From Acidimicrobiia bacterium (GTDB lineage: Bacteria > Actinomycetota > Acidimicrobiia > Acidimicrobiales > Aldehydirespiratoraceae): a stretch of DNA of 52,706 bases. The stretch is from contig JAHQYN010000010.1 in the NCBI GenBank assembly GCA_024421085.1, positions 1 to 52,706 on the forward strand. Reading direction: 5' to 3'. Numbering within the stretch: the first letter of the stretch is position 1; each line of letters starts with the position of its first letter. Of the stretch, positions 8,049 through 17,566 are shown in pieces. The notes under the pieces were generated by a model. That model was not told the origin of the DNA, did not search any database, and saw only the letters and a program-made list of their open reading frames with translations. The position numbers and the translations under genes were made by a program.

Positions 8049-10493
8049 GCCGAGCCGCCCGACACCGTGCCTTGGCCGGCATCGTCGTCTGTGTTGTCAG
8101 TTGGACCACTGTCGTCGGTCGAGCCGGTGTTGTCGGGTGGACCGGTGTTGGTGTCGGGTGGACCGGCATCGTCGTCTGTGTCGGTTGTGTCCGTGTCGTC
8201 GGGTGGACCGGCATCGTCGTCTGTGTCGTCAGTTGGACCGGGGGCGTCGGCCCAGCCGGTGTCGGCGGGTGGGCCGGGGGTGGTGGCGGGGGGGCTGGTG
8301 TTGGGTGCGGGGGGGCCGGTGTTGGGGTTGTCGGTCGCGTCGTCTGTGTCGGTTGTGTCCGTGTCGTCGGGTGGACCGGCATCGTCGGTCGGGTCGGTGT
8401 TGGTGTTGGCGTCGGGTGGACCGGTGTCGTCGGTCGGGTCGGTGTTGGTGTTGTCGCCGGTCGGGCCGGTGTCGTCGGGTGGGCCGGTGTCGTCGGGTGG
8501 ACCGGTGTCGTCGGGTGGACCGGTGTTGGTGTTGTCGTCGGCTAAACCGGTGTCGGTGTTGGTGTTGTCGGGTGGGCCGGTGGCGTCGGGGGGGCCGGGG
8601 GCGGGGGGGGGGGCGGTGGTGGGGGTGGTGGGGTGGGCCGGGGTGTGTGTTGTCGTCGGCTAAACCGGTGTCGGTGTTGGTGTTGTCGGGTGGGCCGGTG
8701 TCGTCGGGTGGACCGGTGTCGTCGGTCGGGCCGGTGTCGGTGTTGGTGTTGTCGCCGGTCGGGCCGGTGTCGGTGTTGGTGTTGGCGTCGGGTGGACCGG
8801 TGTCGGTGTCGGGTGGAACGGCATCGTCGGGTGGGTCGGGGTCGGTGTTGGGGTTGTCGGTGCCGCCCGCTGTCGTGGTCGTGGGAACGCTCGGTGTGCC
8901 GTCGCACAGCTTCCCCTCCGGGTGGTAGCGACTGAATACGGTGTCGACCTTCTGACGCCGGTCGGCCAAGAACGTCCTGGTCCGCTCCGTGTACACGTTG
9001 GTGCAGACCAGTCCGTGGGGTTCGGTGGTCTGGCCCGTCTGCTCCGCGAAGACCGTCCGCGTCGAGAAGAGGCGCACGGTGATCGAGTCTTCGGTCACGG
9101 TCGGCCAGATCAGCACTCCGTAGGGCGTGTTGTTCACTATCTGCAGGTCGGGAGCGGGATGTGAAACCGTGGCTTCGCGGCCGTAGGGATAGCGCGCTAT
9201 GTAGATCGAGTGGCTCTGGTACCTGCCGAAATCGAGACCCGCGAAAAACGCTGCGTTGAACAGGGTTGTCGCATACTGCGAGATTCCTCCGCCCACCGAG
9301 TCGACGAATATGCCTTGATTGATCATCCCCGCCGGCACGAAACCGTCCTCGGCTCTTCTGGGACCGACGTAGCTGTTGACCGAGAAGGTATCGCCGGGTT
9401 CGATGATCGCTCCTTGGGTCAGTTCAGCGATACGGGTTATGTTGACCACACGCGCCTGTCTGGGGGTGAACTTGGTCGTGAACTGTCCGACGACCTCTTT
9501 GATGCCGAGCGATTCGGCCCAGGCCAGTCCTTTGGCGTCAGGGTCTTCGATGGGACGCACCTGCACCTGGCTCTCGCCCGCGATCAGAGCATCGAGGATC
9601 CGCTCGCCGGTGTCGGGTTCGCAGCACACGCTCCCGGGCGCACCGCCGACGATGTGGATCCCTTCGAGGTAGTCGACGAAGAAAGTCGTCTCCTGTCCAG
9701 GGTCGCCTATACCGACGAACAGGTCGGCCAACGTTGAGACGACAGCGTCGCTGTCCAGCGAGACCTCCCCGTCGGGACTGAAGCGCACCCACTGTCGCAG
9801 CACACTCTCGGGGATCTCGTGGTATTCGGAGAAGCCGAGGAGCGCCACTTCGATGCCTCCATCGGTCAGTTCGTTGGCGTGCCGAGCAAGTTCGCCACCG
9901 CCGACGTCTATCCCCTCGATCCCCAGAATCGGCAGCTCGACCGGGTTGGGGCTCTGCGCCGCGACCTCGGACAGCAGCAGCCGTTCGAGCGCAGCGGTGT
10001 CGACGATGGGCACCTCAGCGGTGTCCGCGGCGACGAACACGCCGTCGGCGAGCGCCACGGCCACACCGTGTGGATCGACTAGGAGCGCCGCGTCGTCCCC
10101 CTCGCCCAGCAACTCGGTCAGGGTGCTGCGGTCGAGCGTGTAGCGGGGGGCCACGCGGCGCTGCGCGACCGGCGAGACGAGCCAGCGGAACGGTTGGGCC
10201 GCGCCGCCTCGCTCGGTTGCTTCGTCGAGCGTCGCCTCGACGTCGATGCCGATTCCGTACTCGGCTGCCGAGGCGGTGATGGAGGCCTGGTCCCAGACCA
10301 CGGTGATCGGTGTGTCGAGCGAAGGATGGGACGCGAGTTGCGCCGCCGCCTGATCGCGGGTCATCGACCCTATCGGGGTCTCGTCGATCTCGACCCCTCT
10401 GGGAATGTCTGCGCCGTTGACCACGTCGTCTACGAGCCAGGTCAGCGAAATCAGGATGACAGTTCCGACCGCAACCGCAAGGGGCACTCGCAT
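8045..10493 (-). CDS. VanW-family (YoaR-like) envelope protein with long acidic tail, frameshifted in a G11 tract
   Basis: One N-terminal membrane anchor (VPLAVAVGTVILISLTWL), two peptidoglycan-binding-4-like segments (residues ~35-330, DETPIGSMTRDQAAAQLASH type), then the VanW domain (FTTKFTPRQARVVNITRI through HPAPDLQIVNNTPYGVLIWP). The tail is a Asp/Thr/Pro/Gly repeat (TDDTGPPDDTGPPD). As sequenced, the frame leaves the acidic repeat at a run of 11 G (8603-8613), turns into an Arg/His-rich stretch and stops at 8229. Taking one base out of the run restores acidic repeats to a stop at 8045-8047 that overlaps the next GTG start exactly. Likely anchored outside the membrane, role in cell-wall biology. 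Start ATG 10493 (TTG 10502 possible). Confidence 0.75.
8060..8870. repeat. Degenerate GGTGTCGTCGGGTGGACC-type repeat region
   Basis: Hundreds of bases of short, irregular units read on the plus strand as GGACCGGTGTCGTCGGGT and GGTGTTGGTGTTGTC. They code on the minus strand for DDTGPP, DNTNTDTG and similar acidic units of the VanW-family tail. Low complexity makes all six frames open, so the other long frames here are shadows. Confidence 0.75.
8603..8613. repeat. Homopolymer of 11 G at the frame break
   Basis: The run lies in a G-rich stretch 8588-8640. It is the only place where a single-base change restores the acidic reading frame of the VanW-family gene through to its natural stop. Confidence 0.8.
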
Positions 10494-10575
10494 GCGGCCC
10501 AATGCTACAAGCGGTCGGCTCGTTGTGTCGGTCGCCTGGAGCGCATAGGGACGGCTGGCAGGTTCGCCGCGTCGA

Positions 10576-10803
10576 GTCGGCCGTTCCCGCTCTTGTCCGC
10601 TTCGCTTGCGGGCCGTTCTCGCTCTTGTCCGCTTCGCTTGCGGGCCGTTCTCGCTCTTGTCCGCTTCGCTTGCGGGCCGTTCTCGCTCTTGTCCGCGTCG
10701 AGTCGGCCGTTCCCGCTCTTGTCCGCTTCGCTTGCGGGCCGTTCTCGCTCTTGTCCGCGTCGAGTCGGCCGTTCCCGCTCTTGTCCGCTTCGCTTGCGGG
10801 CTG
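10576..10803. repeat. Interspersed 32-bp/30-bp tandem repeat array
   Basis: Eight units in the order B-A-A-A-B-A-B-A. A is 32 bp and contains GCTTCGCTTGCGGGCCGTTC; B is 30 bp and contains GCGTCGAGTCGGCCGTTCCC; both end in CTCTTGTCC. The array lies in the gap between nucS (stop 10881) and the VanW-family start, both on the minus strand. Because 32 is not divisible by three the array cannot be a simple protein repeat. There are no unique spacers, so it is not CRISPR. Confidence 0.8.
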
Positions 10804-10880
10804 TTGGGCCGACTCCTCGGGCTGCTCGGCCGACTCCCCGCGCCGCGCGACCGCGTCGTGGTGCCCGCTTGCCCGACCTC

Positions 10881-11546
10881 CTAGAAGAGTCTCGGGTTGG
10901 GCGGTTCGATGCCTCGCAGTTCGTCGTAGTCCACCTCGACGCACTCGATCTCGCGGTCCTCGGCCAGCACCTTCGCCTGGGGCTTGATCTCCTGGGCCAC
11001 AAACACGCCCCGCACCGGCCGCAGCGCCGGATCACGGTTCAGAAAGTCGAGGTAGCGGCTGAGCTGCTCTACTCCGTCGATCTCTCCCCTGCGTTTGACC
11101 TCCACAGCCACTGCGGCCCCTTCGGCGTCGCGGCACATCAGGTCTACGGGGCCGATACTGGTGGGGAACTCCCGGCGCACCAGCCGCAGACCTTCGGTGA
11201 TGGACGTGGGATCGTCGGCCAGAAGCTCCTGCAGGCGGGCCTCGACGCCGTCCTTGCGGAGACCGGGGTCCCGTCCCATCTCCACTGACGTGTCGCTGAC
11301 CACTTCGTGGAGGGCGATGGTCAGGGTCTCGCCCTTGGGGTTGGTGACGGTCCAGAGGCCCTCTTGCGCGTCCTCGACGAAGCGGTTCGGGGGGTTCATC
11401 CAGTTGAGGGGCTTGTAGGCGCCTCCGTCCGCGTGGATCGCCACGCTGCCGTCGGCCTTGACCATCAACAGGCGCACGGCTTCGGGCAGGTGGGCCTGCA
11501 GCCGCCCCTGGTAGTCAACTGTGCAGCGCGCGACGACAAGACGCAT
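10881..11546 (-). CDS. nucS: Mismatch-specific endonuclease NucS/EndoMS
   Basis: 221 residues with the two NucS domains: an N-terminal DNA-binding half ([33 protein letters not shown]) and a C-terminal nuclease half with [22 protein letters not shown] and [10 protein letters not shown], supplying the D, E-x-K and Q catalytic set. In actinobacteria that lack MutS/MutL it cuts both strands at G-T, G-G and T-T mismatches and works with the sliding clamp, probably through the C-terminal tail (PRLF). The gene stands upstream of the VanW-family gene with the 32/30-bp array between them. Confidence 0.93.
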   Translation of the reverse strand: MRLVVARCTVDYQGRLQAHLPEAVRLLMVKADGSVAIHADGGAYKPLNWMNPPNRFVEDAQEGLWTVTNPKGETLTIALHEVVSDTSVEMGRDPGLRKDGVEARLQELLADDPTSITEGLRLVRREFPTSIGPVDLMCRDAEGAAVAVEVKRRGEIDGVEQLSRYLDFLNRDPALRPVRGVFVAQEIKPQAKVLAEDREIECVEVDYDELRGIEPPNPRLF

Positions 11547-11640
11547 CCCCCCGATGCTAGCGGGGAGATGTGACAGGGTTCTTGGACGGGGCAGGGCGGT
11601 TCAGGCGGGCGCAGGCGGTTTCAGGCGGCGGCGGTCGGGG

Positions 11641-12312
11641 TCAGACGGGGTCTGGTCGCGTGTCGGGGTAGATGAAACGGATCAGACCGGTCGCCAGCAC
11701 CAGCCCGATCAGCTGCATGAGGATGAACATCGGTGCAGAGGACGGCTCAATTCCGGCGAACGTGTCGGAGAACATGCGGCCGAGCGTCACCGCCGGGTTG
11801 GCGAAGCTCGTGGAGGAGCTGAAGTAGTAGGCCGCGCCGATGTAGGCGGCCACCGATCCCGCAACGAGCTGGAGCCTTCCGGTTCGCACCAGCGCGAAGA
11901 TCACCGCGACCAGACCGACTGTGGCGATCACCTCTCCGAGCCAGAGGTGTCCTGCTGATCGGGTCTTGGTCGACCAGTTCACGGCGTCCAGGTCGAACAT
12001 CAGGTTCGCGAGCACGGTGCCGATGACCGCGCCGGTGATCTGGGCGCTGATATAGGCGGCGACGTGACGACGGGGGAAGCCCCCCAACGCCCAGTCGGCC
12101 AGTGTCACCACCGGGTTGAAATGGGCGCCCGACAGCGGACCGAACATGACGATGATGACCAGCAGCACCCCGGCGGTGGCCGCTGCGTTCTGGAAGAGCT
12201 GCAGCCCCGCGTCGGTCGGCGACAGGCGCTCGGCCATGATCCCCGAACCGACAACTCCTATCAGCAACAAAGCGGTGCCGAGGGCCTCTGCTGCCAGCTT
12301 GCGTTTCAACAC
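11641..12312 (-). CDS. MIP/aquaporin-family channel
   Basis: 223 residues, six membrane segments and two half-helix motifs: HFNPVVT (~residue 66) and SFANPAVT (~175). The first NPA box is NPV. The small size, the motif GAHFNPVVTLADWALGG and the shape of the second half resemble the bacterial AqpS-like group that is often linked to arsenite or small solute efflux, but no ars gene is near. GTG start at 12312 overlaps the end of cysQ by 7 nt, so it is co-transcribed with cysQ. Confidence 0.8.
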   Translation of the reverse strand: MLKRKLAAEALGTALLLIGVVGSGIMAERLSPTDAGLQLFQNAAATAGVLLVIIVMFGPLSGAHFNPVVTLADWALGGFPRRHVAAYISAQITGAVIGTVLANLMFDLDAVNWSTKTRSAGHLWLGEVIATVGLVAVIFALVRTGRLQLVAGSVAAYIGAAYYFSSSTSFANPAVTLGRMFSDTFAGIEPSSAPMFILMQLIGLVLATGLIRFIYPDTRPDPV

Positions 12313-13211
12313 GTCTGCGAGGCGAAGCTGGCCAGGCTGTTGAGCGCGGCCTCAGCCAACTCGGGTCGGCAGACCAGCAGGTCGGGAAGATACGGGTCTT
12401 TCTGGTTGTAGAGCAGTTCATCGCCGTTTATGCGGCTCACATGGCAGCCGGCGGCAACGGCCACGGCCACGGGCGCACAGGAATCCCACTCGTACTGGCC
12501 ACCGCTGTGGACATAGACCTCGCTCTCGCCTCGCACCACAGCCATCGCCTTGGCACCCGCAGAACCCATCTCCACCATCTCGGCACCGAGATCGCGGGCG
12601 ACATGGACGGCCGCGGCCGGGGGCCTGCTGCGTGACACGATCAAGCGCACCGATGCAGCCGCGGTCGGGGGCAGCGGCGCGGGCTCCGCGGTGCTGAAGA
12701 GCAGGCCCAGCCCGGGAAGTGCCACCGCCCCCGCGATTGGACGACTGTCGGCGACCAGGGCCACATGAACCGCCCAGTCGGTGCGGGGAACCTCAGAGAA
12801 TTCACGGGTGCCGTCGAGCGGGTCGATGATCCAGGTGCGCTGCGCGCTGAGCCGAGCCGGGTCGTCGCGGCCCTCCTCTGAGAGGATCGCATCGTCTGGG
12901 CGAGCCGTATGCAGCCGCTCCATCAGAAGTTCGTGGGCCTGCCGGTCTCCCTGCGCCTTCAGTACCGCGCCGGGCGCGTCCGCGGCGTGCAGTCGGGCGC
13001 GGAGCTCAACCAGTAGACGACCTGCCTCATCGGCCAACTGAGCCGCAAGGCGATGGTCTTCGAGCGGTGCACTGGTTGGTTCGACGGTTGGTTCGACAGT
13101 TGGTTCGACAGCGATGCCAGAGATTTCAGCAGTCGCCCTGCCGGCAGACAAATCCGCGCCCCCCGTCCGAGGCCAGTCGTTGGTGCAGCGCTCCTCACCT
13201 GACCGTAACAT
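12306..13211 (-). CDS. cysQ: 3'(2'),5'-bisphosphate nucleotidase CysQ
   Basis: Inositol-monophosphatase fold with the metal sites LSEEG, DPLDGTREF and WDSCAP. CysQ converts PAP to AMP (and PAPS to APS), removing the by-product of PAPS use by reductases and by sulfotransferases such as that at 33072. It lies head-to-head with cysD, eight bases between starts if the ATG at 13211 is used. The N-terminal ~45 residues are not part of the fold and hold three tandem VEPT units from a 12-bp repeat, so the true start could be further in. 301 residues as written; the family is ~250-270. Confidence 0.82.
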   Translation of the reverse strand: MLRSGEERCTNDWPRTGGADLSAGRATAEISGIAVEPTVEPTVEPTSAPLEDHRLAAQLADEAGRLLVELRARLHAADAPGAVLKAQGDRQAHELLMERLHTARPDDAILSEEGRDDPARLSAQRTWIIDPLDGTREFSEVPRTDWAVHVALVADSRPIAGAVALPGLGLLFSTAEPAPLPPTAAASVRLIVSRSRPPAAAVHVARDLGAEMVEMGSAGAKAMAVVRGESEVYVHSGGQYEWDSCAPVAVAVAAGCHVSRINGDELLYNQKDPYLPDLLVCRPELAEAALNSLASFASQTC

Positions 13212-13219
13212 TGGCGCTG

Positions 13220-14125
13220 ATGTCGTTTGATCTCTCGCATCTGCGCCAGCTCGAGGCGGAATCGATTCACATCTTCCGCGAGGTGGCAGCCGAGTTCGAG
13301 AGACCCTGCCTGCTGTTCTCCGGCGGCAAGGACAGCATTGTCATGCTGCACCTTGCGCAGAAGGCGTTCTGGCCCGCGAGGATGCCGTTCGTTGTGATGC
13401 ATGTCGATACCGGGCACAACTTCGCTGAGGTTCTCGAGTTCCGGGATCGTCGGGTGGCTGAGCTCGGAGTGCGGTTGGTTGTCGCGTCGGTGCCAGAGGC
13501 GATCGACGCCGGGCGGGCGGTGGAGGAGACCGGTCCCAGAGCGAGCCGCAACCGGCTGCAGACCGCGGTGCTGCTGCATGCAATCGAAGAGAACCGCTTC
13601 GATGCCCTCTTCGGCGGTGCCCGCCGCGATGAGGAGAAGGCGAGGGCCAAGGAGCGGGTGTACTCGTTCCGTGACGAGTTCGGCCAGTGGGACCCCAAGA
13701 ATCAGCGCCCCGAACTCTGGAGCCTCTACAACGGCCGGATTCGGATGGGTGAGCACATCAGGGTGTTCCCGATCAGCAACTACACCGAGCTGGACGTCTG
13801 GCAGTACATCAAAGACGAGGAGATCGAGGTCCCGTCGGTCTATTTCGCGCACCGCCGTGAGGTGTTCGAACGCGATTCGGTTCTGCTGTCGACTGGACCC
13901 TACGTCACCTTGATGGACGGGGAGGAGCCTTTCACCGAGACGGTCAGGTATCGCACCGTCGGCGACATGAGTTGCACTGGTGCGGTGCCTTCGAGTGCTG
14001 ACACCGTCGACAAGATCATCGAGGAGGTGGCAGCGACTCGGATCACCGAGCGGGGCGCGACCCGCGCCGATGACAAGGTGTCTGAAGCGGCTATGGAGGA
14101 CCGCAAACGGGAGGGCTACTTCTGA
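13220..14125 (+). CDS. cysD: Sulfate adenylyltransferase subunit 2
   Basis: 301 residues of the ATP-pyrophosphatase (PP-loop) family: LFSGGKDSIVMLHLAQKAF at residues ~33-51, VMHVDTGHNF, GGARRDEEKARAKER and SNYTELDVWQYI. With CysN it makes APS from sulfate and ATP in the cytoplasm, the first step of sulfate assimilation and PAPS synthesis. The ATG at 13220 starts the conserved SFDLSHLRQLEAESIHI. The stop overlaps the cysN start (TGATG). Confidence 0.95.
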   Translation: MSFDLSHLRQLEAESIHIFREVAAEFERPCLLFSGGKDSIVMLHLAQKAFWPARMPFVVMHVDTGHNFAEVLEFRDRRVAELGVRLVVASVPEAIDAGRAVEETGPRASRNRLQTAVLLHAIEENRFDALFGGARRDEEKARAKERVYSFRDEFGQWDPKNQRPELWSLYNGRIRMGEHIRVFPISNYTELDVWQYIKDEEIEVPSVYFAHRREVFERDSVLLSTGPYVTLMDGEEPFTETVRYRTVGDMSCTGAVPSSADTVDKIIEEVAATRITERGATRADDKVSEAAMEDRKREGYF

Positions 14126-15381
14126 TGGAGATGCTCCGCTTCGCCACCGCGGGTTCCGTTGATGACGGCAAGTCCACGCTCATCGGTCGGTTGTTGTACG
14201 ACACCAAGACGATCTTCGAGGACCAGCTGGAGGCTGTCGAGAAGGCCTCGGTTCAGATGGGTGCCGAATACACGAACCTGGCGCTCCTCACTGACGGACT
14301 TCGAGCCGAACGCGAGCAGGGCATCACCATCGACGTCGCCTACCGCTACTTCGCGACTCCGCGGCGGAAGTTCATAATCGCCGACACTCCGGGCCACATC
14401 CAGTACACCCGCAACATGGTGACCGGCGCCTCCACGGCCGATCTGGCGATCGTGTTGATCGACGCCCGCAAAGGCGTGCTGGAACAATCGAGGCGTCATG
14501 GGTTCCTGGCTTCGCTGCTGCGCATCCCGCACCTGGTTCTGGCGGTCAACAAGATGGACCTCGTCGACTACGACCAGCAGCGTTTTTTCGAGGTCCGCAA
14601 TGAGTTCCGGGATTTCGCGGCGAAGCTCAACATCGCGGACCTGACCTTCATCCCGGTGTCTGCGCTGCACGGGGACAACATCGTCGACCGTTCGGCCAAC
14701 ATGGAGTGGTATCAGGGGTCGTCGCTGCTGCACCATCTCGAGGAGGTCCATATTGCGTCGGACCGCAACCTGATCGACGCCCGCTTCCCGGTGCAGTATG
14801 TGATTCGCCCGCAGTCAGATCAATACCACGACTACCGCGGCTATGCGGGGACTGTTGCGGGCGGTGTGCTGCGTACCGGTGATGAGGTGACGGTGTTGGC
14901 GTCGGGTTTCTCCTCGACCATCAAGAGCATCGACACGTTCGATGGCCCGGTTGCCGAGGCGTTCTCGCCGATGGCGGTCACCATTCGGCTCAACGACGAG
15001 ATCGACATCTCCCGGGGCGACATGATCGTGCGCCCCAACAATCAGCCGACGGTGGCTCAAGACATCGATGCGATGGTCTGCTGGATGAGCGAACGTGTCT
15101 CGTTGCGTCCGAACAGCAAGTTCGTGATCAAGCACACGACCCGCTCCACCAAGGCCATCGTCAAGGACCTGACCTATCTGCTCGACGTCAACACCCTGCA
15201 CCGCGACGACAGTGCTGCTGAGTTGTCGCTCAACGAGATCGGAAGGGTTCAGATCCGCAGCCAGGTTCCCCTGTTCTTCGATGAGTATCGGCGGAACCGC
15301 CAGACCGGCAGTTTCGTCCTGATCGACGAGGCCACCAACGCGACCGTCGCCGCGGGAATGATCCTCGGCACGCTGTCTTGA
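14125..15381 (+). CDS. cysN: Sulfate adenylyltransferase subunit 1 (GTPase)
   Basis: 418 residues of an EF-Tu-like GTPase: G1 GSVDDGKST at residues 11-19, G2 region EQGITIDVAYRYF, G3 DTPGH, G4 NKMD, followed by two beta-barrel domains. GTP hydrolysis drives APS formation by CysD. There is no fused APS kinase domain; cysC is a separate gene 2.3 kb downstream. The AbiE pair lies between, on the opposite strand, and its toxin gene ends 28 bp after the cysN stop. Confidence 0.95.
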   Translation: MEMLRFATAGSVDDGKSTLIGRLLYDTKTIFEDQLEAVEKASVQMGAEYTNLALLTDGLRAEREQGITIDVAYRYFATPRRKFIIADTPGHIQYTRNMVTGASTADLAIVLIDARKGVLEQSRRHGFLASLLRIPHLVLAVNKMDLVDYDQQRFFEVRNEFRDFAAKLNIADLTFIPVSALHGDNIVDRSANMEWYQGSSLLHHLEEVHIASDRNLIDARFPVQYVIRPQSDQYHDYRGYAGTVAGGVLRTGDEVTVLASGFSSTIKSIDTFDGPVAEAFSPMAVTIRLNDEIDISRGDMIVRPNNQPTVAQDIDAMVCWMSERVSLRPNSKFVIKHTTRSTKAIVKDLTYLLDVNTLHRDDSAAELSLNEIGRVQIRSQVPLFFDEYRRNRQTGSFVLIDEATNATVAAGMILGTLS

Positions 15382-15408
15382 GTGGCCCGGTGTGCGGCTC
15401 GGTGCTGC

Positions 15409-16620
15409 TCACAGCACACCCCGAACGTCGTGCACGCGTCGCACAACATCCTCGAAACGAGGTTTCCGGGACTTGTCATAGACGAGGCCACCCATACTGT
15501 TGTAGCTCTGCTTTAGGGCTTCGTGCATGTCGTTTCCGGGTCGCCAGACAGGTGATTCAGCGAAACCCCCAGGCGGACGACGGATCTGCAGTCGTTCACT
15601 TCTGTGGGCTGTAGTCGGGGTCTTCTGGTCTCGCTGCATTTGGCGCTGGTCAATATCGAACGCTGAAAATCCTGGTTCGCGTAGAGAGTCGAGCGTCGGT
15701 TCATGGGTTATAAGACATCCGATGTCGAATACGTCCCTGGCTCGACTTCTGAGAGCCGCTTCCTGTCCCACCACGGCCCTTTGGTGAAGGGCGATCATCT
15801 TTTCGATCAACACCACCCGAGGCTTGACGGCTCGTACCTTCAACGGATGGAGGTCCCTGAAGCGCGATGCGAACGCACGGTCACCGCGCAACGACAGAAA
15901 TGTCTCAACGTCAACGGTTGTTATGTCACCAACCGGCAGTTGATCAGCGAAGCCGGCGTCGACTCGGACTTTCAGCCTGCTGTCAGGGAAGGACCTCTCC
16001 TCAAGAGTGCGCCTATAGGAGACCTCTTGTTGTACGAAATGTTGGTTGCGGCGACCACCGGCATCGACAGCACCTTCGCTGGAGAGCAGAACCTCTCTCA
16101 CAGCACTCAAGACCTCTTCCCGCTGATCGTCGCTCAATCCTCCAGCGCCAACCAACACAACGTCGATGTCCTCTGAGTATCGTTCAGTCAGACGGTGCCC
16201 GAGGGCGAGGCATGTCCCTCCACCGAAAACGGTTCTTGCGCCGTGGGGCAGCGCATCGTCGTCGGCGAGTTTGCGCAGCGCGGACACTCCGTGGTAATTC
16301 TGCATCGCCTGGAAGCTGTTGAGGCCGTTGCCCATTCCGGCCGTGTGCCTTCTAAGGGACTCACAGAGCCACCTCAACGACTCGGCATCATTCAGAATAC
16401 TCTGGCTTGTGCCCTCACGAACTGGGCGGAGTTGCTTCGACTGGGCTCCTTCAGCGTTCCCCCGTTCTCGTTTGGCTCGCTCGTTGTCCTGTCGTTTTTG
16501 GGGTCTTGCTGGTCGGGGCGCGGAGCGCGGGGTTTTGTTGTTGTGTTGGTAACACCTTCCGCGTCGCACGCGGCGCTGGCATCTACGTCCTCCGCTCAGC
16601 GGGAATCCGCATTCTTTCAC
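15409..16620 (-). CDS. AbiEii-type nucleotidyltransferase toxin with N-terminal zinc-knuckle-like motif
   Basis: 403 residues. The core has TVFGGGTCLALGHRL and YSEDIDVVL (the GG..T and D-x-D nucleotidyltransferase motif), then KPRVVLIEKMIALHQ and RARDVFDIGCLI, the usual AbiEii helix motifs. Family toxins of type IV systems modify tRNA or other RNA when released from control. The first 26 residues hold C4-x9-C14-x8-C23-x2-H26, like small zinc motifs on mobile-element proteins, followed by a basic linker. GTG start overlaps the antitoxin stop (GTGA). The gene is visibly AT-richer than the cys genes on either side, which supports horizontal acquisition. Confidence 0.78.
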   Translation of the reverse strand: MKECGFPLSGGRRCQRRVRRGRCYQHNNKTPRSAPRPARPQKRQDNERAKRERGNAEGAQSKQLRPVREGTSQSILNDAESLRWLCESLRRHTAGMGNGLNSFQAMQNYHGVSALRKLADDDALPHGARTVFGGGTCLALGHRLTERYSEDIDVVLVGAGGLSDDQREEVLSAVREVLLSSEGAVDAGGRRNQHFVQQEVSYRRTLEERSFPDSRLKVRVDAGFADQLPVGDITTVDVETFLSLRGDRAFASRFRDLHPLKVRAVKPRVVLIEKMIALHQRAVVGQEAALRSRARDVFDIGCLITHEPTLDSLREPGFSAFDIDQRQMQRDQKTPTTAHRSERLQIRRPPGGFAESPVWRPGNDMHEALKQSYNSMGGLVYDKSRKPRFEDVVRRVHDVRGVL

Positions 16621-17372
16621 AGCAGCAAAGATCCGCTGTCAGCGGTGAGCGTGTCAGCCAGGTCGCTGATTTTGCTACGCATCTCGCGTCCGCCCAACCT
16701 CTCGCTCTTAGCAGCACGCACAAGGCGCTCAGGGTCGACATCTCGCCAGTTCACAGCATCGCTTTGACGCAGGCCTTCGAGTTTCGCCACCGCGTCACCC
16801 CAGTCCCATAAACACTCGGCTTCGTCGTGTGGCGTTGAGTCCCAAGCACAGTAGTGGCTGTGTCCAGGCTTGTACTCGATCCCGAAACCGCCAGTGCGGA
16901 TAAACCCAATCGTCGCTTCCAACAGCGCGACTTCCAACCGTGACATTTCACATCTAGCAGTGTTGGCCCTTGTGTGGACCAACACCTTCCCCTCGAATCC
17001 CCGCGGTGGGCAGCCGACCACCGCTACTTCTGGGGCGACAAGCACCTCGTGGGTCCAGCCGAGGAACTGAGCAGCCGAATATCCCGCAAGGCCCGAACCC
17101 GCACCAGCGACGGCAAGCGCTGCGGCGGTGTAATCTACCGGCTCAGCAGCGAACGGGGTATCCCACTGGCTCTTGGGGAACCCGCCCTTCCAGTAGATGT
17201 GTCGCCGGACGAACGAGATCGGCGATTCAGGATCGGTGGCGGTCCTCGATAGAGCGACGCGTGTGGCGTTGGAGGGGGCCCCTGGGGCTTCGCGTGCGTC
17301 GAGGATCGACTCGCTTGGCGATTCATCAATCCAGCGGCGTACTGCCTCAGCGGTAGATGTCGTGTATGACAT
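16617..17372 (-). CDS. AbiEi-like antitoxin (DUF6088 type)
   Basis: 251 residues from the ATG at 17372, just before AEAVRRWIDESPSESILDA. The N-terminal third resembles the winged-helix part of DUF6088/AbiEi proteins; the region ALSRTATDPESPISFVRRHIYW leads into the core, and MSRLEVALLEATIGF marks the AbiEi-like middle. Such antitoxins repress their own promoter and neutralise the partner toxin without direct contact (type IV). Translationally coupled to the AbiEii gene. The 55 upstream in-frame codons look non-coding. Confidence 0.7.
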   Translation of the reverse strand: MSYTTSTAEAVRRWIDESPSESILDAREAPGAPSNATRVALSRTATDPESPISFVRRHIYWKGGFPKSQWDTPFAAEPVDYTAAALAVAGAGSGLAGYSAAQFLGWTHEVLVAPEVAVVGCPPRGFEGKVLVHTRANTARCEMSRLEVALLEATIGFIRTGGFGIEYKPGHSHYCAWDSTPHDEAECLWDWGDAVAKLEGLRQSDAVNWRDVDPERLVRAAKSERLGGREMRSKISDLADTLTADSGSLLL

Positions 17373-17566
17373 GATCCTCACCTGCCTGTAATGGCGACAT
17401 GAACGCGGAATGTTAGGGCAGTGTACCTCTCGGGATTGGTCTCGCACCGGCACGGAGAATCCGACGCGCCCGCAAGTTGACCACCGCACCAGCAGATGAT
17501 GCCGTTGAGCTGCGTCCTCACTCGGGTAGTCGGTCAACGGTGGGTGTTTGTGGGTATTCTTGGCTG

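Noticed and set aside
8038-8928. Several long Arg/His-, Val/Ser- or Cys/Arg-rich frames over the acidic repeat
   Set aside because: They are alternative readings of the same low-complexity DNA; only the Asp/Thr/Pro/Gly frame continues a recognisable protein and ends at the next start.
10576-10803. CRISPR array
   Set aside because: Units are contiguous without variable spacers and no cas gene is near.
10505-11035. Repetitive Lys/Arg/Gln/Glu-rich frames over the 32/30-bp array
   Set aside because: Unit length is not a multiple of three, so the peptide changes frame each unit; the real gene nucS is clear beside it.
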